Assembly (NCBI GenBank): GCA_002104945.1
Contig: MCFH01000012.1
Coordinates: forward strand, 310,001 to 374,000
Length of the DNA: 64,000 bases
Source: Piromyces finnis
Lineage: Eukaryota; Neocallimastigomycota; Neocallimastigomycetes; Neocallimastigales; Neocallimastigaceae
Direction: 5' to 3'
Below, piece after piece: positions 61,686 to 64,000 of this stretch. How positions within the stretch are numbered: the stretch's first letter is position 1; every line of letters starts with the position of its first letter. The position numbers were made by a program, and so were the translations under genes. Below the pieces are notes generated by a model. That model searched no databases. It was not told the origin of the DNA and saw nothing but the letters and a program-made list of their open reading frames with translations.

Positions 61686-63822
61686 TCATATTAATTTTAC
61701 AGATATCAATTTTCAAAATACTTATGAAAATTTAGATAATAATGATATTATATCAACTCATAAAAATGACAATAATACTAATGATGAGATAAATGATAGT
61801 ACACACTCTTTCGATGAAGACTCAGAAATTATTAGTATAACAACTGATAATAATATACAAGATAATAGCAATAATACAACTATTAATGAAGTTGCTATTG
61901 AAAACAATAATAGAATCAACAATACAAACACTTGTTCCAAACAAAGTTATACAATGGAAGATGTCATAGAACTTTTAGATAATTTCAAAATTTCACCAGA
62001 AAATGATTATTCTTTTAATCCAAAAAATGCTAATATAGATAAAACAAAATTAAAAAGAAGACACAGTTTTAATGATATATCTTACAACAAAAAGAAGAAA
62101 ATATATCAAGAATATTTTAATTCAATAGTAAAAAGAAAATTAGATGACAACGACTATAAAATAAGTAATAAGAAATATAAAATTAATGAAATAATTAACA
62201 ATTTACATGTTAAAAGACCTGGAAGTAAAATAGATAATAATAATGTTAAACGTGCTACAAACATTAATTATGATAGGGAAATTGCAAATATAAACATGGA
62301 TTCTCCACTAACATTTAATGATGCTATAACAAGCAAATATAAAAATAAATGGATAGAAGCAATTAAAAATGAATTAAAAAATTTATACGATAACAATATT
62401 ATGAATTTAGTTTCAAAATTACCTGAAAATAAAAATCCAATTAAAACAAAATGGGTTTTCACAATAAAACGTGACAGTAATAATGATATTGTAAAATTCA
62501 AAGCAAGATTAGTAGCAAAAGGATATAGTCAAATAAGAGGAATTGACTATGAATTAACATTTTCTCCTACTCTTAGCATCGATAGTATTAAACTTATTAT
62601 TTCATTATCAGCAAAATTTCATTGGAAAATATTTCAACTTGATATTAAAGCTGCTTACCTTAATGCAAAATTAGATAAGGACATATATGTTACAATCCCA
62701 CAAGGAGACAAAAATTATGGAAAAGGATACTGGAAATTAAACAAAGCTTTATATGGCTTAAAACAGTCTGGACGTCAATGGAACGAAACAATTACTTTAT
62801 TTCTTAAAAATAATGGTTTCAAACAACTGATTTCTGAACCATGCATTTTCAAAAGAGAACGAAATGGTATTACAACATGCATTATAGGTATATATGTTGA
62901 TGATATGATCATCACTGGGAAAACGTTTGAAATTGAAAAAACTATTAAACTGATAAAAAACAATTTTAAAATATCAAATTGTGAAAAAATAAATTATTTA
63001 CTTGGAATAAAAATAGAAAATAATGGTTTTAAATATTCAATATCACAAACAAATTATATTGAAAACATTTTATCTAAATATAATATTAAAAATACTCGTA
63101 AAGCAAAAACACCATGCACAGGAGATAATATAAACGAAAATAAAACACCATTCGAAAAAACCACATACAAAAGTGTTTTAGGTTCTTTGATTTATTTATC
63201 AAAATGTAGCCGACCAGATATTGCCTATGCAGTAAATAAAGCAGCCAGAAATGCGGAAAATCCAACAATATCTGATTGGCATAAGGTAATGAATATCTTA
63301 AAATATTTAAATTATACTAAAAATTATAAAATCGAATATTCAGGAACAGGGGAAATTTTAGCTTATTCAGACTCAGACTTAGGAGGTGACCCAAAAGATA
63401 AAAAATCAACATCAGGTCACATAATTTTGATGGGAAATGATCCAATATGTTGGTCCTCAAGAAAACAATCTACAGTAGCTACTTCATCAATGGAGGCTGA
63501 ATATATAAGCACAACGGAATGCTCAAAAAAGGTATTATGGATAAGAAGCATATTACAAGAACTATTCAATTTTAAAAAACCAATAAAAATCTTCACAGAC
63601 AATTTATCAAGTAAAACTTCTATTGAAAATGGACAATTAAACTCAAAATTAAAACATATAAATATAAAATTTTATTTCAATCAAGACCACATTAAAAATA
63701 AAAGAATAATTTTAGAATACATCAATACAGAAGACATGTTGGCTGATGTTCTAACTAAAAATGTTAATGGACCAAAAATGAAGAAATTCTCAAACATAAT
63801 TTTCAAACATGCAGAAAATTAA
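61609..63822 (+). CDS. pol: Copia reverse transcriptase and RNase H part
   Basis: 737 codons in the +1 frame relative to the first ORF, overlapping it by 77 bases. The first Met is probably not a real start. An Asn-rich linker reaches about residue 225. RT has KTKWVFTIKRDSNN, FKARLVAKGYSQIRGIDYE, DIKAAYLNAKLDKDIYVTIP, KALYGLKQSGRQW and YVDD (429-432). RNase H has YSDSDLGGDPKDKKSTSG, TSSMEAEYIS, FTDNLSSK and EDMLADVLTK. No stop interrupts it. It needs the upstream ORF for gag, protease and integrase. Confidence 0.94.
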   Translation: MIILNYPQMIDFQMTLMKKIQNANNNHINFTDINFQNTYENLDNNDIISTHKNDNNTNDEINDSTHSFDEDSEIISITTDNNIQDNSNNTTINEVAIENNNRINNTNTCSKQSYTMEDVIELLDNFKISPENDYSFNPKNANIDKTKLKRRHSFNDISYNKKKKIYQEYFNSIVKRKLDDNDYKISNKKYKINEIINNLHVKRPGSKIDNNNVKRATNINYDREIANINMDSPLTFNDAITSKYKNKWIEAIKNELKNLYDNNIMNLVSKLPENKNPIKTKWVFTIKRDSNNDIVKFKARLVAKGYSQIRGIDYELTFSPTLSIDSIKLIISLSAKFHWKIFQLDIKAAYLNAKLDKDIYVTIPQGDKNYGKGYWKLNKALYGLKQSGRQWNETITLFLKNNGFKQLISEPCIFKRERNGITTCIIGIYVDDMIITGKTFEIEKTIKLIKNNFKISNCEKINYLLGIKIENNGFKYSISQTNYIENILSKYNIKNTRKAKTPCTGDNINENKTPFEKTTYKSVLGSLIYLSKCSRPDIAYAVNKAARNAENPTISDWHKVMNILKYLNYTKNYKIEYSGTGEILAYSDSDLGGDPKDKKSTSGHIILMGNDPICWSSRKQSTVATSSMEAEYISTTECSKKVLWIRSILQELFNFKKPIKIFTDNLSSKTSIENGQLNSKLKHINIKFYFNQDHIKNKRIILEYINTEDMLADVLTKNVNGPKMKKFSNIIFKHAEN

Positions 63823-63827
63823 GTTTG

Positions 63828-63836
63828 ACAGGGGAA
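63828..63836 (+). other. Polypurine tract of the copia element
   Basis: ACAGGGGAA directly before the 3' LTR and shortly after the pol stop. It is the likely primer for plus-strand DNA synthesis. The older copia relic has GAGGAAGGAA in the same place. Confidence 0.8.
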
Positions 63837-64000
63837 TGTTAGAAATATTGAAAAACAAAGAAATATTTTTTTTAATATATATAATGAATTTAAATTAAAT
63901 TAAGATCGTTGTTAAAATATATTAAAGTATATTTTTTTACATCTCATTGTATTATTTTGACATGTATTATTAACAAGCCACAATTAGTATAAATATGATT
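63837..64000 (+). repeat. 3' LTR of the copia element, partial
   Basis: The first 164 bases, identical to 58919-59082. The window ends inside it. Confidence 0.93.

Larger units (their letters stand above)
58919..64000 (+). mobile_element. Ty1/copia element, young, 3' LTR cut by the window end
   Basis: 5' LTR, gag-protease-integrase ORF, RT-RNase H ORF, purine tract and the first 164 bp of the 3' LTR. That stretch equals the start of the 5' LTR base for base, so the insertion is recent. Domain order (integrase before RT) identifies the copia group. A relic of a relative lies at 4-7 kb. Confidence 0.95.

Noticed and set aside
1-64000. Host genes, rRNA, snRNA or centromeric satellites
   Set aside because: All protein similarity I can recognise is gag or pol; no long satellite array or conserved RNA was seen. 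A fully repeat-made heterochromatic region is likely, but a centromere cannot be claimed from sequence alone.

Overview
This 64-kb window is extremely AT-rich and, as far as I can read it, consists only of LTR retrotransposons and their debris. I found no host protein gene, no convincing free-standing host tRNA and no rRNA. Asn-rich low-complexity proteins, many Ty3/gypsy families, chromodomain-ended integrases, Tf1-like primer sites and a GC-poor background suggest an AT-rich early-diverging fungus. An anaerobic gut fungus (Neocallimastigomycota) is my best guess, by inference only. TAA, TAG and TGA all behave as stops.

Layout, left to right. 1-9.05 kb: decayed gypsy and Ty1/copia relics cut by solo LTRs; two copies of one 614-bp LTR have exact 5-bp target duplications. 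9.05-28.8 kb: one old plus-strand chromovirus (called H here) whose reading frame can be followed across later insertions: the 6.9-kb element A1, a solo LTR that itself holds a second solo LTR, the 6.5-kb element A2, an inverted solo LTR, and a solo LTR inside its 3' LTR. 28.8-32.7 kb: two truncated minus-strand gypsy relics (G and J) joined at an LTR without a target duplication.

32.7-58.2 kb: relic J is split into two halves 24 kb apart by chromovirus C. The right LTR of C was entered by LTR K. At the left edge of K lies a pile-up: element D1, long LTR E', solo LTR D2, element E and solo LTR D'. Every insertion there carries the target duplication GATG or ATGTG, inside copies of the same octamer GATGTGAT. 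58.9-64 kb: a young copia element whose 3' LTR runs off the window.

The most intact units are C (one 1411-codon gag-pol ORF), D1 (one 1378-codon ORF, LTRs of equal length), A2 (one 1554-codon ORF), A1 (gag and pol in one frame, separated by TAG), E (equal-length LTRs, gag/pol joined by a predicted -1 frameshift site, but a frameshifted gag) and the copia element (broken once, in an A7 run).

Two mechanisms stand out. In A1, A2, C and D the sequence next to the 5' LTR is a 10-12 nt perfect complement of a segment about 35 nt downstream of a TATA box in the same LTR, as expected for Tf1/sushi-type self-primed reverse transcription; E instead has a tRNA-type primer site. LTR ends form hairpins whose stems vary between copies while the loop CTGTTTTA is kept.
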